Below, piece after piece: positions 33,420-41,967 of a stretch of 64,000 nt of DNA. This DNA is from Heloderma charlesbogerti. Taxonomy: Eukaryota; Chordata; Lepidosauria; Squamata; Helodermatidae. The DNA lies in the NCBI GenBank assembly GCA_026122225.1, contig JANEZZ010001383.1:233493-297492 (forward strand), given 5' to 3'. A program made the position numbers and the translations under genes. Every line of letters starts with the position of its first letter. The stretch's first letter is position 1. Below the pieces are notes generated by a model that was not told the origin of the DNA, searched no databases, and saw only the letters and a program-made list of their open reading frames with translations.

Positions 33420-33840
33420 CAGTGTTGGTTTGGGTGTCCTTGCACAATCTCCTTTGCGCCACACTGAGCATCAAGGACCCTTCCCAAACTTGTATATACT
33501 ATACAATGTATAGTATACAAGGATTTTGAGAAAAATGTGGAGATGTCTTGGAAGGAAGACAAACAGCAACGTTTTGATCCTGAAAACTGGTGGCAGAAAC
33601 AAGCCATATCCTGGAAAACCATCCTGGGGTCTTGAGGTGGCATCAGATGAGGAAGTGAGAGGCTGCAGCGGGGGTTTGCAATTTCTCCTGGGCTTGCAAA
33701 TGAGGGGTCAGGCCCCAAAGAGGGCAAGGCCACAGTATATCCACCATCTTCACTTCGCCTTGGCTACAGCAGCCTCTCTGAACCAAGACCTTGGCACAGG
33801 AGCTCTGAGAGAAGGATGCCTGTTGGTACACTATGGAGCC
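33420..33840 (-). promoter_or_regulatory. Relic of a chemokine promoter and 5' leader, - strand
   Basis: Reversed, it follows the upstream region of the gene at 59,681: AAGGCAAGGCGAAG-like blocks, AAACAAGCCATATCCTGG-type sequence, then GGGAAGGGTCCTTGATGCTC and a GCAAAGGAGA-type leader. Where the functional copy has TATAAAAAGG, this one has a 33-bp palindrome at 33,489-33,521. No signal-peptide exon follows on the - strand, so the copy is dead. Confidence 0.6.
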
Positions 33841-33879
33841 ACAACCAAGAAGGACAGAAAGAAAAGGCGTCTTTTCTTC

Positions 33880-34030
33880 TCTCAGAGCTGCTGTGCCAAG
33901 GTCTTGGTTCAGAGACCCCATCATAGACAAGGCCAAATGAAGAGGGCAAACTCACTGCTTTGCTCTCTTTGGGGCTAGACCCATTCTCAGAGGTCAGAGA
34001 TGTGGCTTGTTTTGTGGTGAAAGGAAACAC
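33880..34030 (+). repeat. Inverted partial copy of chemokine upstream DNA
   Basis: GAGCTGCTGTGCCAAGG, TCTTGGTTCAGAGA and CTTTGGGGCTAGACCC occur on the + strand in the order seen upstream of the gene at 59,681, and are mirrored by 33,730-33,840 on the - strand. The two arms form an inverted repeat about a centre near 33,855. Confidence 0.65.
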
Positions 34031-34496
34031 TGAATCATACAGACAACCATTTGAAATAGGAAAATAATTATTTTATTAAAGAAAATAACATACACCTTTC
34101 ACCCAGCCTTAATGCAGAAACAGAAAAAGAATAGAATTTGCTGACTATATTCACCACCGAAGGATCTGCCTTCCTTCAAAGACCCTCTGAACGGAGTTGA
34201 GGGGGGACTAGGAATCGTGAATGAAAGCAAAACCTGGCAAGTCAGGAAGAGGGTCTGCTTTATATTGCGGTGTTTTGCTAGCTCCTATACCCATCGCCAT
34301 AATGGAAACTCTAATGTTTTAAACGTACTGTTTGCTTACCGTAGGGTGGCCTGGCCTCCTTAAGGACTCCTCAACTAGCGTAACACTCTCTTGCTTACGT
34401 CTTTTCTGAAGCCTCTTCTTTACAGTTCTACAGAAATTTCCCAACTTGTTCTCTCTGATTTTATCTTGTCCGGGGCATACACTTTATTGGAAAGAC
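34031..34496. other. No gene recognised
   Basis: An AATAAA signal lies on the - strand near 34,075. I see no exon it would serve. Confidence 0.3.
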
Positions 34497-34877
34497 TTAG
34501 GGCTTCTTCAAATGGAGCTTTAATCCTGCTATTGAAATTGCTCACTCACTGACATTTGCAGGCCCTTTGGATGACATTCTGAACCTCCAGGGAGTCTCCT
34601 GCACTAAATGACCTTTATTCCACTTTTAAATAGATCAGAGATAATGAACTATCAAATTACCCCGCTTGTGTTCCGCTTGAGTTCCCTCCGTGAAAAGAGG
34701 AAAAGCTGCAAGGAGAGAAGCTGGACCAATGAAACATATGGAAGACTCAGATAAGGGGGAGGAGGAGGGGGAAAGGGAAGCATGTGTAAAGGGAGTCCAT
34801 TGTGATCCTGCATTTAAAACAGAAGCAGAAAGCCCCCTTTTAAATGTGGGATTTTAGGCTGGTGTAGAGATGCTCTT

Positions 34878-36969
34878 TTAGCCTTGTGATACGTTCCATG
34901 GGGTTTTCTTGGCAAGAATACTGGAGTGGGTTGCCATTTCCTTCTTTCAGGGATTAGACCTGATAGACAGAGTGCCTGAGGAACTATGGACGGAGGTCCG
35001 TAACATTGTTCAGGAGGCAGCAACGAAATCCATCCCAAAGAAAAAGAAATGCAAGAAAGCCAAGTGGCTGTCTGATGAGGCTTTACAAGTAGCTCACGAA
35101 AGAAGGGAAGCGAAAAGCAAGGGAGAAAGGGGAAGATATACCCAACTGAATGCAGAGTTCCAGAGAATAGCAAGGAGAGACAAGAAGGCCTTCTTAAATG
35201 AACAATGCAAAGAAATCGAGGAAAACAACAGAATGGGAAAGACTAGAGATCTCTTCAAGAAAATTGGAGATCTCAAGGGAACGTTTTGTGCAAAGACGGG
35301 CATGATAAAGGACAAAGAAGGCAGGGACCTAACAGAAGCAGATGAGATTAAGAAGAGGTGGAAAGAATACACAGAAGAACTATACAGGAAAAATCTGAAT
35401 GTCCCTGATAGCCATGATAGTGCGGTCACTGAACTTGAGCCGGACATCCTAGAGAGTGAAGTCAAGTGGGCCTTAGGAAGCATTAGTAACAACAAAGCTA
35501 GCGGAGATGACAGTATTCCAGCCGAGCTATTTAAAATCCTAAAAGATGATGCTGTTAAAGTGCTGCATTCAATATGCCAACAAATCTGGAACACTCAACA
35601 GTGGCCACAAGACTGGAAAAGGTCAGTTTACATTCCAATTCCAAAGAAGGGCAACGCCAAAGAGTGTTCAAACTACCGCACAATTGCGCTCATTTCACAT
35701 GCCAGCAAGGTGATGCTCAAAATCCTACAAGCTAGGCTTCAGCAGTATGCGAACCGAGAACTACCGGAAGTACAAACTGGGTTTCGAAGAGGCAGAGGAA
35801 CTAGAGATCAAATCGCCAACATTCGCTGCATCATGGAGAAAGCAAGAGAATTCCAGAAAAACGTCTATTTCTGCTTCATTGACTACGCTAAAGCCTTTGA
35901 TTGTGTGGATCACAACAAACTGTGGCAAATTCTTAAAGTGATGGGAGTACTAGACCACCTTACCTGTCTCCTGAGAAACCTGTACGAGGGTCAAGAAGCA
36001 ACAGTAAGAACCAGAGATGGAACAACCGATTGGTTCAAAATTGGGAAAGGAGTACGACAAGGCTGCATATTGTCACCCTGCTTATTTAACTTATATGCAG
36101 AGTACATCATGAGAAATGCCGGGTTGGATGAATCAGAGGTCGGAATTAAGATTGCCGGGAGAATTATCAACAACCTCCGATATGCAGACGATACCACCCT
36201 AATGGCAGAAAGCGAAGAGGATCTCAAGAGCCTCTTGTTGAGGGTGAAAGAGGAGAGTGCAAAAGCTGGTTTGAAACTCAACATTAAAAAACCGAAGATC
36301 ATGGCATCTGGCCCTATCACTTCCTGGCATATAGAAGGGGAAGAAATGGAAACAGTGACAGATTTTACTTTCTTGGGCTCCAAGATCACCGCAGACGGTG
36401 ACTGCAGCCATGAAATTAAAAGACGCTTGCTCCTTGGGAGGAAAGCTATGGCAAACCTAGGCAGCATAGTAAGAAGCAGAGACATCACCTTGCCGACAAA
36501 GGTCCGTCTAATCAAAGCTATGGTTTTCCCAGTAGTAATGTATGGCTGTGAGAGCTGGACTATAAGGAAGGCTGAGCGCCGAAGAATTGATGCTTTTGAA
36601 CTGTGGTGCTGGAGAAGACTCTTACGAGTCCCCTGGACTGCAAGGAGGTCAAATCAGTCCATCCTAAAGGAAATCAACCCTGACTGCTCATTGGAAGGAC
36701 AGATAATGAAGCTGAAGCTCCAATATTCTGGCCACCTAATGCGAAGAGAAAACTCCCTGGAAAAGACCCTGATGCTGGGAAAGACTGAAGGCAAAAGGAG
36801 AAGGGGACGGCAGAGGATGAGATGGCTAGATAGCATCACGGATGCAATGAATATGAACTTGAGCACGCTCCGGGAGAGAGCGCAGGACAGGAAGGCCTGG
36901 CGTGCTATGGTCCATGGGGTCACGAAGAGTCGGACACGACTGAACGACTGAACAACAACAACAACAACA
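34878..36969 (+). mobile_element. BovB (RTE-clade) LINE, 2.1 kb
   Basis: Flanked by the identical 12-mer AGAGATGCTCTT (34,866-34,877 and 36,970-36,981), a clear target duplication. It ends in GAGTCGGACACGACTGAAC and an AAC repeat, the BovB 3' terminus. The 5' 80 bp (CATGGGGTTTTCTTGGCAAG, then ACTGGAGTGGGTTGCC) joins abruptly to the end of the linker before RT, so the apurinic-type endonuclease is missing. The open ORF and intact duplication suggest a fairly recent insertion. Confidence 0.92.
34909..36951 (+). CDS. BovB reverse transcriptase, EN-less but open
   Basis: A 680-codon open frame encoding the RT of an RTE-clade LINE, which would copy its own RNA at the nick site. The linker is followed by RT fingers with SVYIPIPKKGNAKECSNYRT (about residues 238-258). 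The palm has YFCFIDYAKAFDCVDH (first catalytic Asp, about residue 324), then GVRQGCILSPCLFNLY and NLRYADDTTLMAES (catalytic YADD, about residue 425). The thumb and C-terminus end GVTKSRTRLND. No stop or frameshift is seen. Full-length members carry an N-terminal endonuclease of roughly 250-300 residues that is absent here. The first Met lies in the leader; translation from it is not shown. Such a protein could not nick DNA by itself. The reading frame's integrity is seen directly; activity is not. Confidence 0.88.
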   Translation: MARILEWVAISFFQGLDLIDRVPEELWTEVRNIVQEAATKSIPKKKKCKKAKWLSDEALQVAHERREAKSKGERGRYTQLNAEFQRIARRDKKAFLNEQCKEIEENNRMGKTRDLFKKIGDLKGTFCAKTGMIKDKEGRDLTEADEIKKRWKEYTEELYRKNLNVPDSHDSAVTELEPDILESEVKWALGSISNNKASGDDSIPAELFKILKDDAVKVLHSICQQIWNTQQWPQDWKRSVYIPIPKKGNAKECSNYRTIALISHASKVMLKILQARLQQYANRELPEVQTGFRRGRGTRDQIANIRCIMEKAREFQKNVYFCFIDYAKAFDCVDHNKLWQILKVMGVLDHLTCLLRNLYEGQEATVRTRDGTTDWFKIGKGVRQGCILSPCLFNLYAEYIMRNAGLDESEVGIKIAGRIINNLRYADDTTLMAESEEDLKSLLLRVKEESAKAGLKLNIKKPKIMASGPITSWHIEGEEMETVTDFTFLGSKITADGDCSHEIKRRLLLGRKAMANLGSIVRSRDITLPTKVRLIKAMVFPVVMYGCESWTIRKAERRRIDAFELWCWRRLLRVPWTARRSNQSILKEINPDCSLEGQIMKLKLQYSGHLMRRENSLEKTLMLGKTEGKRRRGRQRMRWLDSITDAMNMNLSTLRERAQDRKAWRAMVHGVTKSRTRLND

Positions 36970-37103
36970 AGAGATGCTCTTATACTTGTTATGTTCTCTT
37001 TTTCCCCGGTCAAGCTGAACTCATAAGCTGCCTGTTAAAGGCCGAGAGCCAACTTTGGTTCGTATCAATATATAGATCTCCCACACTGATATGGTTCTCC
37101 AGA

Positions 37104-37319
37104 ACATGGTTGTTTTTGTTGTTCGCCAACAGTTCTCAGAAACAAAATGTTGTGTTTTTTCCATTCCTTCCAAAAAAACACCAAGTCATTCTCCAAAGCC
37201 TTGTATAAAAAGGAGGGAAGTGTCCTTGTTGCTCAGTGTGGAGCAAAGGAGAGAGTGCAAAGGACACAGCCTTGCCTGCTGCTGACCCAGCCTCCTTGCC
37301 TCCAGCACAGCCTGCAGAG
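37104..37319 (+). promoter_or_regulatory. Chemokine promoter and 5' leader (broken copy)
   Basis: Near-identical to 59,470-59,680: the CCATTCCTTCC block, TATAAAAAGG at 37,204-37,213, GTCCTTGTTGCTCAGTGTGG and the leader GGACACAGCCTTGCC. Upstream similarity stops near 37,104, close to the MITE/BovB complex. Confidence 0.8.
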
Positions 37320-38260
37320 ATGAAGACCTCTGTTGCTGCACTGCTTGTCTTCCTGGGGGGTGTCTCCATGAGCGACTTATTCCAAGCTGGCTGCATTTGG
37401 AGGTCGTTAGGGATACATGACGTCGTGGCCATCCAGCAGTCGCCCCGGAGCTTGTCACGGAAAAACTGGATGCCCTGAGACTGCTTAAAATCTGATTCCT
37501 TCCCTTAAATTGGGTTCTCCCCGGTGCCCCAATCCCCACATTGACCTCAGGCATGCTAGTCCTGCCTGGGGGGGGGGGGTCTTCCACCATAACTCCAGTC
37601 AAGGGGTTTTCTGGACCCTGCGTTTCCCAGCACAAACCAATTAGTATCTACTTAGAAGTAACTTGCATTGTGGTCAATGAGGCTTGTTCTCCTGAATGCG
37701 TGCACCAGAGATCTCCCTCAATTGAAATAACACCTTTTAAAGCACTAATTCCCTAAAGGCTATAAAGCACTTCCCCAAGCTGCGATTCTCTGCCATTTGG
37801 TTAATTGCCTTAGGAAGTAACTAATTCAGACCTTTGTTCCTACGCAGCATTGGGTTAGAAAGGGGCTGGTTTCCTCTCCCTTGTGTTTCCCAGCACAAAC
37901 CAATTCATGTCTACTCAGAAGTAACTCCCATTGTGGTCAATGAGGCTTGTCCCCTGAATGCAAGGGAGCCTCTCTTATTCCCAAAGGAGAAAGGGGGGGG
38001 GAAGCTAGGGGGGGCTCTCTTGGTTGAGCAGCCCCTGCCAGTCAGATGACACTCACTCCAATCCCCCCACCCTACCCAGAAGTATGTACCGTGAAGCGAC
38101 TGTTACTGGTGGGATACACTCGCTCGTGGAGCCCTGCCCACTGACTCCTTGAAAAATCTGGGTAGGCAACAATTGGCTCCTCCTTCTGTCTCCGTCCGTT
38201 GCTGTGGAGACACCCCCCTGGTTGTCGCTGCCCCCTTTCCCCAGGCTCAGGCTGCCACCG
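37320..38260 (+). pseudogene. CC-chemokine-like gene, exon 1 split by a DNA element
   Basis: The first exon of a secreted CC chemokine, paralogous to the gene at 59,681. The reading begins MKTSVAALLVFL (signal-peptide start); after 12 codons an 860-bp element (37,357-38,216) interrupts it. The rest of the signal peptide resumes at 38,222 and ends ...QAQAAT before a GTGACT donor at 38,261. The following intron start (TTCCTTCTCCATACACTCC, GAAGCGCATGCCACATTC) matches the paralogue. Translated through the element, the frame ends after about 52 codons at 37,478. No CC-motif exon occurs before 39,095, where sequence homologous to the far side of the paralogue (62,875) begins, so exon 2 appears lost. 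Promoter and TATA box are intact, so transcription is possible but a chemokine is not. Confidence 0.85.
37357..38216. mobile_element. 860-bp inverted-repeat DNA element in a signal-peptide exon
   Basis: The ends are GGGGTGTCTCCA and TGGAGACACCCC (perfect 12-bp inverted repeats), flanked by CCTGG on both sides (37,352-37,356 and 38,217-38,221), a 5-bp target duplication. The paralogous exon at 59,720 has no insertion. Inside, a unit of about 110 bp containing CCCAGCACAAACCAATT and GTGGTCAATGAGGCTTGT occurs twice (37,600-37,710 and 37,875-37,980). No transposase is encoded. A 5-bp duplication does not fit hAT (8) or Harbinger (3), and the family is not assigned. Confidence 0.82.
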
Positions 38261-38352
38261 GTGACTTCTTGTTTTCTTCCTTCTCCATACACTCCTTTGT
38301 ATCCAGGGAGGAAGCGCATGCCACATTCACACAAACAGTTGCTGTCTCCTAA

Positions 38353-38690
38353 GGGCCGATCTACATTGCGCCCGCCATCGCAATGAATTCGGTGTCCTGT
38401 CAGGTTAAACGCTCTCGCATTAAAACGTGATTATCCACACTCACCCATTTTCACCGTTGCGGTGCTTCATTGAATGCGCGAGCTGGGTTCACACTCGAGC
38501 GCTGTGCTGTTTTCCTGCTCTTAAAGATGGAGGCTCTCATTGGAGGATAAGAAACTCTTCCTGTTTCTGCTGATTCCACGCCCACCACACTCACAGCTCT
38601 CGACGGCCCCATGTCGTCTTCTGGCTACTGATCGCATAGCTTCCTCAGCACTCAATGTTTCCTCAGCAACAAGCAAAGGGCTAGATGTGC
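38353..38690 (+). mobile_element. Probable Harbinger-like fragment
   Basis: It starts GGGCCGATCTACATTGCGCC after TAA at the point where the broken chemokine intron departs from its paralogue. The interior is CpG-rich. No matching right end was identified. Confidence 0.4.
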
Positions 38691-38695
38691 ACGCA

Positions 38696-38835
38696 CTGTC
38701 TGATCTCAGAAGCTAAGCAGGGTTGGCCCCGGACAGTAGTGGGATGGGCAGCCGCCTGGGAATCAGGCTTCCTGCATTGAGCAAGGGTTGGAATCGATAG
38801 TCTTGCAGGCCCGTTCCAACCCTATGATTCTAGGA
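38696..38835 (+). mobile_element. 5S-rRNA-headed, CR1-tailed SINE, copy 1
   Basis: The head GTCTGATCTCAGAAGCTAAG, then CAGGGTTGGCCC and GATGGGCAGCCGCCTGGGAA is 5S rRNA from about position 30 to 100, including box A, the intermediate element and box C of the internal promoter. After AATCAGGCTT it passes into the CR1 3' end (CCTGCATTGAGCAAGGG ... GTTCCAACCCTATGATTCTA). The first part of 5S is missing. Confidence 0.8.
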
Positions 38836-38851
38836 TACCCCTCCAGTAATA

Positions 38852-38962
38852 CTGCTTGCCTGATCTCGTCTGATCTCGGAAGCTAAGCAGGGTCGGCCCC
38901 GGTCAGTAGTGGGATGGGCGGCCGCCTGGGAATCAGGCTTCCTGCATTGAGCAGGGGGTTGT
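38852..38962 (+). mobile_element. 5S-rRNA-headed, CR1-tailed SINE, copy 2
   Basis: CCTGATCTCGTCTGATCTCG, then AGCTAAGCAGGGTCGG and GATGGGCGGCCGCCTGGGAA, a closer match to 5S rRNA than copy 1. The junction is the same (AATCAGGCTTCCTGCATTGAG), and it is truncated within the CR1 part. An identical head-tail junction in both copies argues for one mobilised SINE family, or a tandem duplication, rather than two chance insertions. Confidence 0.8.
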
Positions 38963-39094
38963 TCTGTCCCTTCAAATGAGACTAAGTTTTACCCCTTTCG
39001 GCTTCTTGTCAAAGAAAATACAAGGGCAGATTTGAAGCTTCAAATCTTCGAAGATCATGCCTGAATTAGAAAAAAAAAATCACGGAGAAGCCAC

Positions 39095-39228
39095 GATTCT
39101 ATCAACAGACATCCTCTTATCCACTAATCCCCCTTTAAAGCCGTGCATAAGATTTGCTTCTCATCCATGTTGTTGAACCCTGGAGTCTCAAACGTGGAGC
39201 TGATGGCCACCCTGTGCCCATGGATACT
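39095..39228 (+). repeat. Duplicated flank shared with 62,875-63,005
   Basis: ATCAACAGACATCCTCTTATCC, then TTTAAAGCCGTGCATAAGAT and TGCTTCTCATCCATG match the region downstream of the intact chemokine copy. The last 45 bp are the start of a hAT-like element, cut short by CR1. Confidence 0.8.
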
Positions 39229-39451
39229 TTTCTGGCTGAACATCAGGAAAAACTTCCTGACTCTTAGAGCAATGAGACAATGGAACCCATTCCCTAAGGA
39301 GGCAGTGGGCTCTCCCACCCTGGAGGCATTCAAGACGAGGCTGGATAGCTATCTGTCAGAGATGTTCTGACTTGGATTCTTGCATTGAGCAGGGGGTTGG
39401 ACTCGGTCACCTTGTAGGCCCCTTCCAACCCTACTATTCTATGATTCTATA
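39229..39451 (+). mobile_element. CR1 LINE 3' fragment
   Basis: The frame reads FWLNIRKNFLTLRAMRQWNP to the stop, then the CR1 3' end with the ATTCTATG tail. It is absent from the paralogous position near 63,005. Confidence 0.9.
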
Positions 39452-39504
39452 AAAATAATATGAATGGGAACATCTCTGACCATGTGCAGAGCGCCTCTGG
39501 TTGT

Positions 39505-41290
39505 TATTCAACGGATTAGGAATGTTATTCCGTGCGCTGTGGATACAGTTAGTGAGCAAGAGGTGGTCTGTGGCAAACCGGTTTTGTGGGATCGGTTCCA
39601 GCTTCTTCCTTCTGATGAAGTGGACAAGGTGCTTTCATCTGTAAGACTGACCACATGCTTACTTGATTCTTGCCCGTCTTGGCTCATTATGGGCTGGAGA
39701 GAGAGATTAGGTGAGGGAATCAGGGTGGTGGTGAATGCCTCCCTTGAGGAGGGAGTGATGCCATCAGCCCTCAAAGAGGCAGTGTGATAAGACCACTCAT
39801 AAAGAAGCCCTCCTTGGATCCCCAAGTTCTGAACAACTTTCGCCCGGTCTCGAATTTGCCATTTTTGGGAAAGGTGATTGAGCGGGTGGTGGCGATGCAG
39901 TTGAGGGCACACTTGGAAGAAGCCAATTATCTAGATCCATTTCAGTCGGGCTTCAGGCCTGGGCGTGGGACAGAAACAGCCTTGGTCGCCTTGGTGGATG
40001 GTATGAGAAGGACTCTGGATAGGGGCGAATGCTCCTTCCTTGTTCTCCTCGGCCTCTCAGCAGCTTTTGATACCGTTGACCACGGTATCCTCCTGGATTG
40101 CCTGGAGGGGTTGGGCACTGGAGACACCGTATTGCGGTGGGTCCGGTCCTTCCTCTCCGGCAGGTACCAGAGGGTAGCACTGGGAGAGGAGGTATCAGAC
40201 CCGTGGCCACTCACTTGTGGGGTGCCACAAGGTTCCATCCTCTCCCCGATGCTATTTAACATCTATGTGAAGCCGCTGGGGGCTATCATCAGGAGGTTTG
40301 GGGTGCGGTGTCATCAATATGCAGATGACACGCAGCTCTACCTCTCGTTCAAATCTTCACCAAGGTTGGCCGTAGAATCCCTGTCCAAATGTCTGGAGAC
40401 GGTGAGTGGCTGGATGGGGAGGAATAAGCTGAAGCTGAACCCTGACAAGACCGAGGTACTTTTGGTGGGAGACAAGAGGAGGCTGGGGGATGTTGACCTG
40501 GTGTTGAATGAGGTATGGCTACCCTTGAAAGACCAGGTCCACAGCCTGGGGGTCATCTTAGACTCTCAGTTGTCCATGGAGGCTCAGGTGTCAGCTGTGA
40601 GCCGGACAGCACTGTACAAACTCCATCTGATAAGGCGGTTGCGCCCCTTCCTTCCCGACCATCTGCTCCCATCAGTAGTATATGCCCTAGTCTCCTTTCA
40701 TTTAGACTACTGTAATGTGCTCTACGTGGGGTTACCCTTTAATACAGTTCGGATGCTGCAGCTGGTGCAGAACGCGGCGGCTCACCTGATCACATCACTC
40801 CAGTGCTGAAGGAGCTGCACTGGTTACCAGTTGTTTTCCAGGCCAAATTCAAGGTGTTGGTTTTGACCTTTAAAACCCTATATGGTTCCAGCCCAGCCTA
40901 TCTTAAGGAGCGCCTCCAGCAACACCAGACAGGCCGCTCAACAAGTTCAGCCTCGGATGGCCTTCTCTCTGTCCCATCAGCCAGGACAGTTAGGCTGGTG
41001 AGGACGAGGGAGAGGGCCTTCTCTGTGGTGGCCCCCACTCTGTGGAACTCCCTCCCTAGGGAACTCCGCCATGCCCCCTCTTTAATGAGCTTTAACGAGC
41101 TTCCTCTGTGCATTAAAAACGTGGTTGTTCAGGCAGGCATTCAGGGTGGGTTGGGGTATTTTTTATGATGTTTTTAATGTAGAATTCTATTATTTTAACT
41201 GTTTTTTTGTTGTACATCGCCCAGAGTGGCTGGGTGACCAGCAGATGGGTGATTAACAAATTTAATAAACAAACAAACAAACAAACAAAT
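39505..41290 (+). mobile_element. L2 LINE, copy 2
   Basis: 5'-truncated in the linker before RT, running to an AAAC-repeat tail at 41,262-41,290. Very similar to 29,330-30,950. Confidence 0.9.
39509..41168 (+). pseudogene. L2 reverse-transcriptase ORF, two frameshifts
   Basis: Pieces 39,509-39,787, 39,784-40,809 and 40,803-41,168. The middle piece (341 codons) carries NFRPVSNLPFLGKVIERVV, SAAFDTVDHGILLDCLEGLG, GVPQGSILSPMLFNIYVKPL and QYADDTQLYLSF. An extra TG at 39,784-39,785 and a deletion of about 22 bp near 40,790 (relative to copy 1, after GGCTCACCTGAT) break the frame. In the FVLLDLS motif of copy 1 this copy has LLGLS. The C-terminus reads WNSLPRELR. Each L2 copy keeps what the other has lost around the first RT Asp. 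Confidence 0.88.
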
Positions 41291-41362
41291 ATTCCAGCTT
41301 AAATTAGAGTTTGTGGCTCCAAAGCAGACTGAGCCACTGGATTCTAGGGTGGTCTTCCATAT

Positions 41363-41458
41363 CCTTGTGCCCTTCAGATATTTTGGACTACAACTCCCAG
41401 CATTCCTGATCATTGGCCCTGCTGGCTAAGGCTGATGGGAGATGAAGTCCTAGACAGA
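41363..41458. mobile_element. Palindromic MITE fragment
   Basis: TTTTGGACTACAACTCCCAG faces TGATGGGAGATGAAGTCCTAG, the arms of the foldback family at 739-865. The outer ends are degraded. Confidence 0.55.
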
Positions 41459-41542
41459 AGGGTTCCTACAGCTTTAAGAGTCATTTCACATGCAGCAGGC
41501 AGGAGGCAACTGTCACTGTCTGAACTTCCATCTTCGGTGCAC

Positions 41543-41695
41543 ATTCATTCATTCATTCATTCATTTATTTAATAACATTTATATAGTGACTTATCTGCTA
41601 AAAAGCCAGTGTATCAAAGTAGTGTAGAACAAGGAAAAAAAACTTAAAACAATAAAAGCAAGAACATTAAAACTACACATTTTAAAAGGCTAAAT
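41543..41695 (-). mobile_element. LINE 3' tail fragment
   Basis: ATTC repeats followed by AT-rich DNA typical of reversed LINE 3' ends. Confidence 0.45.
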
Positions 41696-41737
41696 GGAAA
41701 AGATGAATTTTTATACCCTTTCTAATGGCGAAGAGAC

Positions 41738-41945
41738 TGGGGCTGTTTGGAACCTAGGCAGCTGCCTTATCCTGAGTCAGACCCTTGCTCTATCTAGCCC
41801 AGTATTGCCAATACTGACTGGCAGCAATGGCTCTTCAGGATTTCAGGCAGGATTCTTCCTTAGCCCTAACTGGAGAAGCCGGGGATAGGAAACCGGGCCT
41901 TCGGCAAGCAAAGCGGGAACTATACCACTGCGCTACGGCCCCTCT
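41738..41945 (-). mobile_element. tRNA-headed SINE (type 2)
   Basis: Reversed, it shows the GGCCGTAGCGCAGTGGTATAG head, a damaged box B region and the end AAGGCAGCTGCC. The same family as 8,257-8,455. Confidence 0.75.
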
Positions 41946-41967
41946 CCCTAGTAGTTCCCTCTCTCCA

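Larger units (their letters stand above)
32130..33840. repeat. Segmental duplication, block A
   Basis: Blocks 32,150-32,520, 32,935-33,480 and 33,571-33,840 match 42,893-44,098, 44,100-44,655 and 49,505-49,760 in the same order and orientation. Shared landmarks include CTTTAATTAAAAATCAAA, GTGAGACTCAACCTATGGCC and GGCATCAGATGAGGAAGTG. Block A contains the Harbinger-like MITE at 32,528-32,928, absent from B. B contains BovB and other insertions absent from A. Confidence 0.8.
34500..36979 (+). mobile_element. Harbinger-like MITE interrupted by BovB
   Basis: It begins GGGCTTCTTCAAATGGAGC after TTA (34,497-34,499) and ends GAGATGCTC before TTA (36,980-36,982), the 3-bp TTA duplication expected of PIF/Harbinger insertion. 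The MITE proper is 34,500-34,877 plus the final bases; BovB occupies the middle. Confidence 0.8.

Noticed and set aside
37236..37478. 80-codon ORF over the broken chemokine exon as a real short gene
   Set aside because: It begins in the leader and ends in transposon sequence; only 12 codons are chemokine-derived.
37361..38212. Solo LTR reading of the chemokine-exon insert (TG...CA ends)
   Set aside because: The bases flanking TG and CA are G runs and C runs, not a direct repeat. Extending the ends to GGGG/CCCC gives perfect inverted ends and a CCTGG duplication instead.
38852..38940. Possible 5S rRNA gene
   Set aside because: The first quarter of 5S and its 3' stem are missing, and the head joins a CR1 tail. 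It is SINE-like.
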